Part shown: piece after piece, positions 1 to 7,689 of the stretch
How the letters are laid out: every line of letters begins with the position of its first letter
How positions within the stretch are numbered: position 1 is the stretch's first letter
NCBI GenBank assembly: GCA_045128275.1
Contig: JBGVRH010000017.1
Location: 17,101 to 81,100 of the forward strand
Length of the DNA stretch: 64,000 nt
Origin: CAMEON01 sp045128275
GTDB lineage: Bacteria; Bacillota; Clostridia; Oscillospirales; CAG-272
Reading direction: 5' to 3'
The notes under the pieces: generated by a model
The model's database searches: none
Seen by the model: the letters and a program-made list of their open reading frames with translations, nothing else
Told to the model about the DNA's origin: nothing
Made by a program: the position numbers and the translations under genes

Positions 1-25
1 ACTTGCGGTATAATGCCTGATGCAC
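1..25 (-). CDS. dnaX: DNA polymerase III subunit gamma/tau, first 8 codons only (cut by window edge)
   Basis: Reading the minus strand from position 25, a GTG start is followed by codons for H-Q-A-L-Y-R-K, which matches the very conserved beginning of DnaX (xYQALYRKWRP). A strong AAAGGAGG ribosome binding site lies at 32-39, six bases before the start. Downstream of the SRP RNA gene on the same strand is the classic position of dnaX in Firmicutes, which supports the call. DnaX is the clamp-loader subunit of the replicative polymerase. Only the N-terminal tip is inside the window, so nothing can be said about its domains. Confidence 0.8.
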
Positions 26-40
26 GGGAAACCTCCTTTG

Positions 41-223
41 GAAATGCAAAATGCAAAATTGATGTAGCCTTTTGCTTACGCAAAAGCCTATTCTATGATA
101 AGAGCAGATAGGCGTGTCGAAGGAAGGCAAGCTTCCCCCGAGGGTTCAAATCAGGAGCTTAATGCAGAGTGCCACGCATGACCGTTCCTTGATTTTGCAT
201 TTTGCATTTAGCATTTTGCATTT
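41..223. repeat. Heptad-armed inverted element A1 (AAAATGC arms)
   Basis: The left arm (41-60) is made of AAAATGC-type heptads and the right arm (191-223) of the complementary GCATTTT heptads. The core contains a TTTTGC...GCAAAA hairpin followed by AAGCCTATT and TATGATAAG-like words. Elements at 1763-1976 and at the right end of the window share arms and parts of the core. It lies between dnaX and the SRP RNA terminator. It lacks the CAAATT-type terminal boxes seen on other elements here. Confidence 0.7.
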
Positions 224-548
224 AAAAAAGCAGTCCTCTGCTGTGAAAGAAGACCATACACCCCAACTTCGGGCTTCACGTCCCCGCGATCTTTCAGTTC
301 CTTGCTCAGAACAGGCAACCTCGCGGCACATACGGTTTACCGCTTAATGCTGCTTGATCCCTCACCTGACATGGTTCACGGCTCCGCATTGCGCGAGACC
401 CGTTCGTCAACACAAGAAAAAGAACTCAATTCGGAGAAGATTCGCTCTCAGGCGGGGGATCCACCCCTGCTGTAGCGGGTTGCAGGTATAGGGCTCCGCT
501 ATCTCCCCGGCTGGTATGGCCTACTTTCACAGCAGAAGCACTGCTGAC
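224..548 (-). ncRNA. ffs: Signal recognition particle RNA, large bacterial type (with terminator)
   Basis: The minus-strand transcript would begin near 548 with GCAGTGCTTCTGCTGTGAAAG and end with the complementary CTTTCACAGCAGAGGACTGC plus a T run at 224-229, closing a long helix and acting as terminator. The domain IV core GTGAACCATGTCAGG ... AAGCAGCATTAAGCGG lies at 340-379, with the CAGG/AGCAG internal-loop motif needed for Ffh binding. The apical loop is a GNRA-type GGGA closed by U-A, G-C and A-U pairs rather than the common GGAA context. About 320 nt is in the range of the large Bacillus/Clostridium SRP RNA carrying an Alu domain. It guides nascent membrane and secreted proteins to SecYEG. 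Confidence 0.93.
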
Positions 549-554
549 CGAGAT

Positions 555-583
555 ATTATACCACACTTTACGGGATTTTGCAA
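555..583 (-). promoter_or_regulatory. Sigma-A promoter of the SRP RNA
   Basis: On the minus strand, TTGCAA (578-583) and TATAAT (555-560) are separated by 17 bp, and the SRP RNA would start about 7 bases further on. Confidence 0.85.
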
Positions 584-786
584 GGGGGTTTTGAAAGATT
601 CAAGGAAATTTCACATTTGGGGTGAATTGGAAAGATGAGATCCAAGGTGATCCAGGGGCAGGGGGGAAAGAACCATCTCAGACGCCGAAGTTTCTTTCCC
701 CCCTCCCCAGGGTAGGATAGACTTGATCGAAAGGTAGCGGCTGCCCCAACCTCTCTAACTCCTTGGCTGGGGCTCCGCGGGGGAAA
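584..786. other. Intergenic region upstream of the SRP RNA; only a GC-rich hairpin seen
   Basis: No convincing gene. An inverted pair (GGGGCAGGGGGGAAAGAA at 655-672 against TTCTTTCCCCCCTCCCC at 692-708) could form a strong hairpin. It has no terminal T run on either strand, so I do not call it a terminator. Confidence 0.4.
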
Positions 787-869
787 CATACAAGTTACGA
801 GATACCGTCCACAAGATAGACCGCAACCGATCCGCTCCCGTATCTTGTATCTCGTATCTTGTATCTAGA
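787..869. repeat. Heptad-armed element B1 (GATACAA arms)
   Basis: A short degenerate left arm (ATACAAGTTACGAGATAC) faces a clear right arm of four GTATCTT-type heptads at 839-866. It sits directly downstream of the stop codon of the isomerase gene that ends at 870. It is the same class as the elements at 2937-3107 and 21815-21983. Confidence 0.65.
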
Positions 870-1727
870 TCAGATCCGCTCCAGCATCCCCTTCAGATTC
901 TCAAAGCCCTTGGCGATGCCCTCGATGCAGTCCTCGCTGCCCTCGAACTCGATGGAGCAGTAGCCGTCGTAGCCGACGCGCTTGAGGATCTGGAGGCACT
1001 TCTCTACGTTCACGTCGCCCTCGCCTACGATGGCGCCCTTGAAGTAGTTACAGCCACGGGTCATGCCGTAGCCGGGCTTGGGCTCGGTGGACTTGTACAT
1101 ATCCTTAGCGTGGACGTGGAAGGCGTAGGGGGCCACGCGGGAGACGGCGGCGCAGTTGTCCTCGTCGGCGCAGACGAAGTTGCCCACGTCTACCAGCAGA
1201 CCGTAGTTATCGTGCGCCACGGCGTTGAAGAGCTGCTCCACGCGGTAGGAGTCCTGTGCGATGTAGCCGTGGTTCTCGGTGCAGGTCTTGATGCCCTTGG
1301 TGGCGGCGTACTCGGTGACGGCGCGGGTGTTCTCCGCGATGGTGGGGAGCATGAGGCCGAAGGAGCGGGAGGTGCCCGTCTTGCCCGTGCCGTAGCACAC
1401 GTCGTGGCGCATGACGGAACAGCCGAGAATAGCGGCGATATCCACCTGCTTTTTCAGTCTCTCCACCTCGGCGGCAGAGGCCTCGGGGGTGGCTTGGTAG
1501 AGGTTCCCGCCGATGGTGTAGGCGTTGATGGTCATGCCCAGGCGGTCGGCCTCGGCGCGGAGCTTGTGAGCGTAGGCCACCTGCTCCTCGTAGGAGGGGG
1601 CGGGGAGGTCGATGAACTCAATGGCCTCAAAGCCCATATCGTGAGCCTTCTGGATCACGTCGAAGTGGGCGAGCTTGCCCGCATTGATGTACTGCTGGAA
1701 GGAGTAGGAGCTGACGGAGATTTTCAT
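870..1727 (-). CDS. Sugar phosphate isomerase/epimerase (xylose-isomerase-like TIM barrel)
   Basis: A 285-residue single-domain protein of the AP-endonuclease-2/xylose-isomerase-like TIM barrel family. The order of candidate divalent-metal ligands is typical: CTENHGY (Glu) near residue 145, LVDVGNF (Asp) near 180, AFHVHAKD (His) near 205 and CSIEFEG (Glu) near 258. Such enzymes interconvert or epimerise keto-sugars, polyols or inosose-type compounds; the exact substrate cannot be read from sequence. It has no signal peptide and is presumably cytosolic. A second, diverged family member lies upstream on the same strand (1982-2839), separated by repeat A2, so the two may share a transcript. The annotated start follows GAAAGGAA at a reasonable distance. 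Confidence 0.85.
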   Translation of the reverse strand: MKISVSSYSFQQYINAGKLAHFDVIQKAHDMGFEAIEFIDLPAPSYEEQVAYAHKLRAEADRLGMTINAYTIGGNLYQATPEASAAEVERLKKQVDIAAILGCSVMRHDVCYGTGKTGTSRSFGLMLPTIAENTRAVTEYAATKGIKTCTENHGYIAQDSYRVEQLFNAVAHDNYGLLVDVGNFVCADEDNCAAVSRVAPYAFHVHAKDMYKSTEPKPGYGMTRGCNYFKGAIVGEGDVNVEKCLQILKRVGYDGYCSIEFEGSEDCIEGIAKGFENLKGMLERI

Positions 1728-1762
1728 GGTTTAGCATTCCTTTCATGAAAGGGAGAGATTGG

Positions 1763-1976
1763 AAATGCAAAATGCAAAATGCAAAATGCAAAATGGATGA
1801 AACATTTTGCCCACGGCAAAATGAAATTTAATGGTAAGGACAGGCACGGAGCTAACAGGAAGCGTACTTCCCTCTTATTGGAAAGATGACCAAATGCCAA
1901 TGCTCAACGCAAAGCGAAAACCGTTCTGCCGAGCGTAGCTCGGAGATTTTGCATTTTGCGTTTTGCATTTTGCATT
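1763..1976. repeat. Heptad-armed inverted element A2 (AAAATGC arms)
   Basis: Four and a half tandem AAAATGC heptads (1763-1794) face an inverted array ATTTTGC/GTTTTGC (1946-1976). The core has TTTTGC-cca-GGCAAAA and ATGGTAAGGACAGGC, resembling the core of the element at 41-223. It separates the two isomerase genes and abuts the stop codon of the upstream one. Confidence 0.75.
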
Positions 1977-1981
1977 CTATC

Positions 1982-2839
1982 TCACTTGCCCATCACGGCG
2001 TTCAGATGCTCCACCGCCAGGCGGATATCCGCCTCGGGGGAGTTGCCGCACTCCCGCTCAATGGTGAGGAAGCCCTTGTAGCCGATCTCGTCCAGAGCGG
2101 CGAGGTAGGTGTCGAAGTGGACGTTGCCCTGACCCAGAGGCACTTCCGCGAAGTATTGAATGCCCTGGAACTCCTCGGGAACGGGATGCACCACGCCGTA
2201 GATGTACTCGGGGTTACCGCAGTGGAGCATAACGCCGTCTTTGGCGTGGGTGTGAACGATGTAGTCCTTCAGGTTGTGGACAGCGCCTACGGGATCGTCC
2301 CCCGTGACCATAACCAGGTTGGCGGGGTCGAGGTTGACGCCCACGCCCTTGGTGCCGCCCAGAGAGTCCAGGAACTTCTTGAGGTCAGCCGAAGTCTCGG
2401 GGCCGGTCTCCACGGCGAAGCGCGCGCCCACGGAGTCGGCGTACTCGGCCAGCTGGTAGCAGGCATCCTGCATGATCTTGTAGCGGTCGTGGCCTGGATC
2501 CTGGGGCACCACACCGATGTGGGTGGTGACGATGCCGCACTCCAGAGTGAGGGACAGGTCAACGATACGCTTGGACTTCTCAATGAGCTTGGGGTTCAGC
2601 TCGGCGTTACCGAAGCCGTGACCCAGATCGCCGCAGAGGGCAGAGAAGCGCAGGCCGTAGGATTTGAGCATATCCAGAAGCTCGGCGCACTTGGCGGGGG
2701 TCATATTCTCGGGGGCGTGCTCACCGTTGGTGGAGTACATTTGGATGCCCTTAGCGCCCACCTCGGCGGCCTTCTTGACGGCCTCGGGGGTGGGAAGACG
2801 GAAGGATTCCAGCATAACGCCGATGGGGAATTGATACAT
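1982..2839 (-). CDS. Sugar phosphate isomerase/epimerase (second TIM-barrel paralogue)
   Basis: A 285-residue xylose-isomerase-like TIM barrel. Metal-ligand motifs appear in order: FAVETGPE (Glu), GVNLDPANL (Asp), VHTHAKD (His) and LTIERE (Glu). The open frame could begin five codons earlier, but that ATG overlaps the GGAGG ribosome binding site, so the ATG at 2839 (MYQFPIG) is preferred. It is only distantly similar to the neighbour ending at 870. Both probably act on sugar or inositol-like substrates in the cytosol. No transporter or kinase is adjacent to define the pathway. Confidence 0.83.
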   Translation of the reverse strand: MYQFPIGVMLESFRLPTPEAVKKAAEVGAKGIQMYSTNGEHAPENMTPAKCAELLDMLKSYGLRFSALCGDLGHGFGNAELNPKLIEKSKRIVDLSLTLECGIVTTHIGVVPQDPGHDRYKIMQDACYQLAEYADSVGARFAVETGPETSADLKKFLDSLGGTKGVGVNLDPANLVMVTGDDPVGAVHNLKDYIVHTHAKDGVMLHCGNPEYIYGVVHPVPEEFQGIQYFAEVPLGQGNVHFDTYLAALDEIGYKGFLTIERECGNSPEADIRLAVEHLNAVMGK

Positions 2840-2936
2840 GGTTGGTACCTCCATGGGATGGATTTTGTTGGTATTTATATTTTACAATATGTGGGGGGAA
2901 ATGTCAAGGGGATTTGGGGATTTTGTGGGGGAGATT

Positions 2937-3107
2937 CAAATTTGTGTTTATCGCTGAGCTTTGCTCAGCAGAGAGATACAAGATACGGAGATACAAGATA
3001 CAAGATATAGAACGGCTTTTGCCACAAGGTTATTTCATATCTTGTATCGGCCGAGCTTGCTCGGCGTGTATCTTGTAACTTGTATCTCACCGAAAAACTG
3101 CAATTTT
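2937..3107. repeat. Terminal-box element with GATACAA heptad cargo (B2)
   Basis: The left box CAAATTTGTGTTTATCG (2937-2953) and right box CCGAAAAACTGCAATTTT (about 3090-3105) are imperfect inverted repeats. Inside are GATACAA heptads (about 2973-3007), inverted TTGTATC-type heptads (about 3038-3087) and small hairpins TGAGCTTTGCTCA and CCGAGCTTGCTCGG. It lies between the divergent isomerase and uvrB genes, just upstream of the uvrB promoter. Confidence 0.75.
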
Positions 3108-3144
3108 CCCCAAAACACTTTTTTCGCAAAATTTCAAATTCATC

Positions 3145-3173
3145 TTGCATATCTCCCCGCTTCGTGCTATAAT
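3145..3173 (+). promoter_or_regulatory. Sigma-A promoter of uvrB
   Basis: TTGCAT (3145-3150), 17 bp spacer, TATAAT (3168-3173), 43 bp before the uvrB start. I searched by eye for a Firmicutes LexA box (GAAC-N4-GTTC-like) around it and saw none. Confidence 0.8.
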
Positions 3174-3216
3174 AAGATGAATAGATATACCCACCACAGA
3201 AAAGCACAGGTGATTT

Positions 3217-5220
3217 ATGGATACCTTCAAGCTCATAAGCGACTACACCCCCACGGGGGATCAGCCCGCCGCCATTGAGGGTCTGGTGGAGGGACTTGCC
3301 CGCGGGGAGCGGATGCAGACCCTTCTGGGCGTGACCGGCTCGGGTAAGACCTTTACCATGGCTAACGTCATCGCCCGCGCGAACCGCCCCACCATCATCC
3401 TGGAGCCTAACAAGACCCTGGCCGCCCAGCTCTGCTCCGAGATGCGGGCCTTCTTCCCCGACGCGGCGGTGGAGTACTTCGTCTCCTACTACGACTACTA
3501 CCAGCCCGAGGCCTACATCCCCGGCAAGGATATGTACATCGAAAAGGATGCCCTCATCAACGATGAGATCGACCGCCTCCGCCACTCGGCTACCTCGGCT
3601 CTCTTTGAGCGCAGGGACGTCATCATCGTGGCCTCCGTGTCCTGCATCTACTCCCTGGGTGATCCGTCGGAGTACAAGGATCTGGTGATCCCCCTCCGCC
3701 CGGGCATGATCATGAGCCGAGAGGAGCTGATCCGCAAGCTGGTGTTCAACAGCTACACCCGCAACGATATGAATCTGGTCCGCGACAGCTTCCGCGTGCG
3801 GGGGGACACCGTGGAGATCATCCCCGCCAACCAGAGCGAGACGGCTCTGCGGGTGGAGTTCTTCGACGAGGAGATCGACCGCCTGTCCGAGATCAACATC
3901 GTCACGGGAGAGCTGATCCGCCTTTTGTCCTATGCCGCCGTCTACCCCGCTACCCACTACGCCGTGTCCGACGAGAAAAAGGAGGCGGCGCTCTCCGAGA
4001 TCTGGCGGGAGATGGAGGAGCGAGTGGAGTTCTTCAAGTCGGAAAATAAGCTCATCGAGGCCCAACGCATCGAGGAGCGGGTGAAGTACGATATCGAGAT
4101 GCTCCGCGAGGTGGGGTTCTGCTCGGGGGTGGAGAACTACTCCCGCATCCTCACGGGACGAGAGCCCGGGGCGACTCCCTACACCCTCCTCAATTACTTC
4201 CCCGACGACTACATCATGTTCATCGACGAGTCCCACGTCACCATCCCCCAGGTAGGAGGCATGAGCGGCGGTGACACGGCGCGGAAAAAGAACCTCATCG
4301 ACTACGGCTTCCGTCTCCCCTCTGCCTACGATAACCGCCCCCTCTACTTTGAGGAGTTCGAGGAGCGCATGGGGCAGACCATCTTCGTCTCGGCTACCCC
4401 CGGCAAATACGAGACCGAGCATACCGACCGAGTGGTGGAGCAGATCATCCGCCCCACGGGACTGCTGGATCCCATCATCCACGTCCGTCCCATTGAGGGG
4501 CAGGTGGACGATCTCATGGGGGAGATCCGCACCCGTACCGACAAGGGCGAGCGGGTGCTGGTCACCACCCTCACCAAAAAAATGGCCGAGGATCTCACCG
4601 ACTATCTGGACGGAAACGGCATTAAAGTCCGCTACCTCCACCACGACGTGGACACCATGGAGCGTATGCAGATCATCCGCGACCTGCGTCTCGGGGTCTT
4701 CGACGTGCTGGTGGGCATCAACCTCCTCCGCGAGGGACTTGACCTCCCTGAGGTCTCCCTGGTGGCCATTCTGGATGCCGACAAGGAAGGCTTCCTCCGC
4801 GCCGAGCGGTCTTTGATCCAGACCATAGGCCGCGCCGCCCGTAACGAGAACGGCACCGTCATCATGTACGCCGATACCGTCACCCACTCCATGGAGGTGG
4901 CCATAAACGAGACCGCCCGCCGCCGCGCCATCCAGGATGCCTACAACAAGGCCCACGGCATCACCCCAAGGACCGTCATCAAGGACGTCCGCGACGTCAT
5001 CGAGATCGGCGCGAAGGAGGAGGACACCCGCCACAAGCGCAAGGGTACGGGCATCGAGGGCGTGGAGGACAAGTCTCCCAAGCGCAAGATGTCCGCCAAG
5101 GATCGAGAGGCTCTTATTGAAAAGCTAACCCGCGAAATGAAGCAGGCCGCGAGGGAGCTGGAGTTCGAGAAGGCGGCGTATATCCGCGACGAGATCGCGC
5201 GGATCAAGGCGGGTAAGTGA
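3217..5220 (+). CDS. uvrB: UvrABC excinuclease subunit B
   Basis: A 667-residue UvrB, the usual length. Walker A GVTGSGKT lies at residues 38-45, followed by the damage-probing beta-hairpin region (YYDYYQPEAYIPGKD), the Walker B-like FIDESH near residue 337 and the helicase motif ATPG after FVSATPG. The last 35 residues form the UVR domain (LEFEKAAYIRDEI) that contacts UvrC and UvrA. UvrB verifies lesions handed over by UvrA and recruits UvrC for dual incision. In many Firmicutes uvrA follows immediately. Here uvrA is on the same strand but 4.1 kb further on, behind five other genes. Confidence 0.98.
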   Translation: MDTFKLISDYTPTGDQPAAIEGLVEGLARGERMQTLLGVTGSGKTFTMANVIARANRPTIILEPNKTLAAQLCSEMRAFFPDAAVEYFVSYYDYYQPEAYIPGKDMYIEKDALINDEIDRLRHSATSALFERRDVIIVASVSCIYSLGDPSEYKDLVIPLRPGMIMSREELIRKLVFNSYTRNDMNLVRDSFRVRGDTVEIIPANQSETALRVEFFDEEIDRLSEINIVTGELIRLLSYAAVYPATHYAVSDEKKEAALSEIWREMEERVEFFKSENKLIEAQRIEERVKYDIEMLREVGFCSGVENYSRILTGREPGATPYTLLNYFPDDYIMFIDESHVTIPQVGGMSGGDTARKKNLIDYGFRLPSAYDNRPLYFEEFEERMGQTIFVSATPGKYETEHTDRVVEQIIRPTGLLDPIIHVRPIEGQVDDLMGEIRTRTDKGERVLVTTLTKKMAEDLTDYLDGNGIKVRYLHHDVDTMERMQIIRDLRLGVFDVLVGINLLREGLDLPEVSLVAILDADKEGFLRAERSLIQTIGRAARNENGTVIMYADTVTHSMEVAINETARRRAIQDAYNKAHGITPRTVIKDVRDVIEIGAKEEDTRHKRKGTGIEGVEDKSPKRKMSAKDREALIEKLTREMKQAARELEFEKAAYIRDEIARIKAGK

Positions 5221-5399
5221 ATTGAGGTTTAGGGGGAAGTTTGCACCCAACGAAATAATTGAAATCGTAGGGACCGGCGTCCAAGACGGTCCGTAAATAA
5301 CACACCCCCGACAACGAACATTCGTCGGTCGGTATCGGACCGTCGAGGACGCCGATCCCTACAGACCACGATTTCAACGCACCGATAAACCCAAATATG
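5221..5399. repeat. Terminal-box element with long palindromic interior (J)
   Basis: Bounded by ATTGAGGTTTAGGGGG on the left and CCGATAAACCCAAATATG (about 5383-5399) on the right, imperfect inverted repeats. The interior is a long interrupted palindrome: GAAATCGTAGGGACCGGCG pairs with CGCCGATCCCTAC...CGATTTC, and ACGGTCCG pairs with CGGACCGT. It starts directly after the uvrB stop codon and separates uvrB from the next gene. Confidence 0.75.
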
Positions 5400-5428
5400 A
5401 AATCACCAAAAGGAAAGGAGTTCCCACC

Positions 5429-5728
5429 ATGAAAACCGGCGCAACCGCCTCCATCCCCGTTGCCATGCTCTTCAAGAAATACTACTGCCACAGATGCGGC
5501 GAGCGTCTGAAGCGGCAAAAGGTCACCGAGACCCTGGACCCCGGTGCACCCGGATACGAGGCCGCCTGGAATCAGACCCACTCCGATATGCACATCGTCG
5601 GCAAGCGGGGCTCTATCTCGGTCTCCCACTACGTGTTCCGCTGTCCCGCCTGCGACACCACCATCACCTTCGAGGAGCAGGAGGATATCGCCGTCAAGCA
5701 GAAATACACGGGCTCCCGCATCTTATAA
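5429..5728 (+). CDS. Small zinc-ribbon protein of unknown function
   Basis: A 99-residue protein with two CxxC knuckles, CHRCG near residue 19 and CPAC near residue 75, a pattern expected for a structural zinc ribbon. A strong GGAAAGGAG precedes the ATG by about 8 bases. It has no signal peptide, although residues 5-16 are hydrophobic. I recognise no named family. It precedes the interrupted membrane protein at 5743 and could be cotranscribed with it and the PHP gene. Confidence 0.7.
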   Translation: MKTGATASIPVAMLFKKYYCHRCGERLKRQKVTETLDPGAPGYEAAWNQTHSDMHIVGKRGSISVSHYVFRCPACDTTITFEEQEDIAVKQKYTGSRIL

Positions 5729-5742
5729 AGGAGACACACACC

Positions 5743-5970
5743 GTGAAAAAGCTACGCATCCATCTGTTCAACACCATCCTGTGGTACGTCATCTCGGCCA
5801 TGTGGACGGTCACTCTTGTTTTCCGCGTCACCGCCGAGGAAAAGGCATAGGTCCTCATCGGCATCACCTGCTTTACCCTGCTGGCTTCTCTGGCTTGCGC
5901 CGTCATCAATCATGGCAATTATCTGAAGGCCAAGAGATCCCCCGAGGATCATGAGGGCAATCACCAATAA
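5743..5970 (+). pseudogene. Small two-helix membrane protein gene interrupted by an in-frame TAG
   Basis: A GTG start (5743) preceded by AAAGGAG opens a frame of 35 codons (VKKLRIHLFNTILWYVISAMW...) ending in TAG at 5848-5850. The same frame continues without a break for 39 more codons (VLIGITCFTLLASLACAVIN...) to TAA at 5968. Both parts contain a plausible transmembrane helix, so the whole reads as one 75-residue two-helix membrane protein with an amber codon after the first helix. CAG to TAG is a single change. TAG ends other genes here, for example the HAD gene at 37325, so general recoding is unlikely. A nonsense mutation, strain-level decay or a sequencing error are the options. Confidence 0.6.
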
Positions 5971-5998
5971 GATCAGATCAACAAAGGAGACGTATATC

Positions 5999-7033
5999 AT
6001 GAAGCACTATCTCATCCCCGAAACCGGCCACTTCTACAAGGCCAATCTCCACACCCACACCACCTGCTCCGACGGCTGCAAGACCCCCGAGGAGATCAAG
6101 GAGATCTACAAGGCTCACGGCTATTCCGTCATCGCCTACACCGACCACGATATCATGATCGACCACTCCGATCTCAACGACGAGGACTTCCTCGCCATCA
6201 CCTCCCACGAGGTGGAGACAAACGGCCCCGCCATGTTCGGAGATTTCGGTGAGTCTCCCTGCTACCATCTGAATTTCTACTCCCCCATCCCCGACCAGAC
6301 CGACTACGCCTGCCCCAACCCGGGCTACGCCTGGGGCAACGCCCGCGCCATCGCCGATACCCAGCCCCACTACAAGGGGGACTACCAGCGGATCTACTCG
6401 GTGGAGGGACAGAACGATATGATCGCCAAGGCCCGCGCCAAGGGCTACCTGGTGAGCTACAACCACCCCAACTGGTCCAAGCAATCCTACCCCGACTACA
6501 TCGGCCTGGAGGGCATCACCGCTCTGGAGGTCTACAACACGGGCTGTGCCGTGGGCGGCTGGACGCTGGACGAGAGCGACCACGTGCTGGACGAGTTCCT
6601 CATGCAGGGCAAGCGGGTCTACCCCGTGGCCACCGACGACAACCACGGCGAGCATGATATGTGCGGCGGCTGGGTGCGCTTCAAGGCCGAGTCCCTGACC
6701 TACGAGAACATCTTCAATGCCTACGCCAAGGGCGACTTCTACGCCTCCTGGGGTCCCGAGATCGATGGGCTGTACCTGGAGGACGGTGTCCTGAAGATGG
6801 ACTTCCCCGCTGATTCCCACGTCTGCCGTGTGGCGGTGCATTCCGCCTCCCGCTGGGCCGCCGCCCGCTACGGTGAGGACATGACCCACACCGAGGTGGA
6901 TCTCGCGGGCTTCTTCGGAGACATGGCGCGTCTGCGCTACCCCGATGACCGCGGCTATTTCCGCGTGGTGGTCTTTGACGACAAGGGTCGCAGGGCTATT
7001 ACCCGTGGGTATTTTCTGGATGAGCTGAAATAA
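5999..7033 (+). CDS. PHP-domain metal-dependent phosphoesterase
   Basis: A 344-residue PHP (polymerase and histidinol phosphatase) protein. The N-terminal motif LHTHTTCSDG (residues 17-26), AYTDHD near residue 47 and a later YNHPNWS supply the histidine/aspartate metal ligands of the family. PHP enzymes hydrolyse phosphoester bonds with a trinuclear metal site; the substrate is unknown. I chose the ATG at 5999 because AAAGGAG lies 9 bases upstream, while the longer frame starts inside the preceding small gene. It belongs to the run of genes between uvrB and uvrA. Confidence 0.85.
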   Translation: MKHYLIPETGHFYKANLHTHTTCSDGCKTPEEIKEIYKAHGYSVIAYTDHDIMIDHSDLNDEDFLAITSHEVETNGPAMFGDFGESPCYHLNFYSPIPDQTDYACPNPGYAWGNARAIADTQPHYKGDYQRIYSVEGQNDMIAKARAKGYLVSYNHPNWSKQSYPDYIGLEGITALEVYNTGCAVGGWTLDESDHVLDEFLMQGKRVYPVATDDNHGEHDMCGGWVRFKAESLTYENIFNAYAKGDFYASWGPEIDGLYLEDGVLKMDFPADSHVCRVAVHSASRWAAARYGEDMTHTEVDLAGFFGDMARLRYPDDRGYFRVVVFDDKGRRAITRGYFLDELK

Positions 7034-7125
7034 TTCGATCTGCCCTTGTAGGGAGCGACGCCCCCGTCGCTCCTACGGGCTTCGTGCCGACCAAGGCACC
7101 CAAACCACCACACAAAGGAGCCAAC

Positions 7126-7689
7126 ATGAGCAACAAGAAACATAAGGGTGACCACGGCAGCCGCGCCGAGCGTCACGCCGCCAAGAAAAATCAAGTCCCG
7201 CTGAAGAACCCCGCCTCGGCGGAGCATCCCCGTCGGGTATTTTTGCGGAACTGGCTGTACATCTGGGCGACCCTGGGTGTGGTCATCGCCTGCATCGCCG
7301 TGATCACCCTGGTGGGCGTTCTGGGCTGGTGGGAGAACGTCTTCGCCTCCATCGTCACCATCCTGGTGGGAGCCTTCGGGTGTATGTGCCTCTACGATCT
7401 TGCCCTCCTCTTCACCGCCTGCATCACCTTCGGTGAGGGCATGGTCAACGCGGGCAAGGACGAGAACAACCAGCAGATGGTCTTCCACGCCTCCTCGGTC
7501 ACCCACCTGGAGATGCGGGATCAGACCGACAAGCCCCTCCCCGAGGACGCGCCCGTGTACAAGAACGCCCAGATCGTTTTCGTCATGGAAAGCGGACGGG
7601 TCAACAGACGTGCCGTCAGCCGTCTCACCGCGGGGCAATATGCCCGTGTCAAGGCCGCGCTGGAGGCGGAGAAGAGCTTCCGCCCATGA
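7126..7689 (+). CDS. Two-helix membrane protein of unknown function
   Basis: A 187-residue protein with a basic N-terminus (MSNKKHKGDHGSRAERHAAKK), two hydrophobic helices near residues 40-65 and 72-98, and a charged C-terminal cytosolic tail. The start at 7126 has AAAGGAG just upstream; an earlier in-frame ATG lacks one. A GC-rich inverted repeat (GTAGGGAGCGAC...GTCGCTCCTAC, 7048-7076) lies between it and the PHP gene. Its stop overlaps the next start (ATGA at 7686-7689), so it is translationally coupled to the HEAT-repeat protein. No family recognised. Confidence 0.7.
   Translation: MSNKKHKGDHGSRAERHAAKKNQVPLKNPASAEHPRRVFLRNWLYIWATLGVVIACIAVITLVGVLGWWENVFASIVTILVGAFGCMCLYDLALLFTACITFGEGMVNAGKDENNQQMVFHASSVTHLEMRDQTDKPLPEDAPVYKNAQIVFVMESGRVNRRAVSRLTAGQYARVKAALEAEKSFRP

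Noticed and set aside
584..786. GC-rich hairpin near 655-708 as a terminator or tRNA-like RNA
   Set aside because: There is no T run on either strand and no cloverleaf can be drawn.
3130..3216. LexA/SOS box before uvrB
   Set aside because: No GAAC-N4-GTTC-like palindrome is visible around the promoter.
2965..5034. Very long antisense open frames (for example 2965-5034, 9509-12046, 16736-21724 on the minus strand and 47514-51605 on the plus strand)
   Set aside because: They lie opposite well-supported genes and exist because codons end in C or G, which removes stops from one antisense frame. Their translations are Gly/His/Val-rich low-complexity sequence without family features.
5848..5850. 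Amber codon as evidence of a recoded genetic code
   Set aside because: TAG ends other intact genes here (for example at 37323-37325), so general reassignment is not supported.
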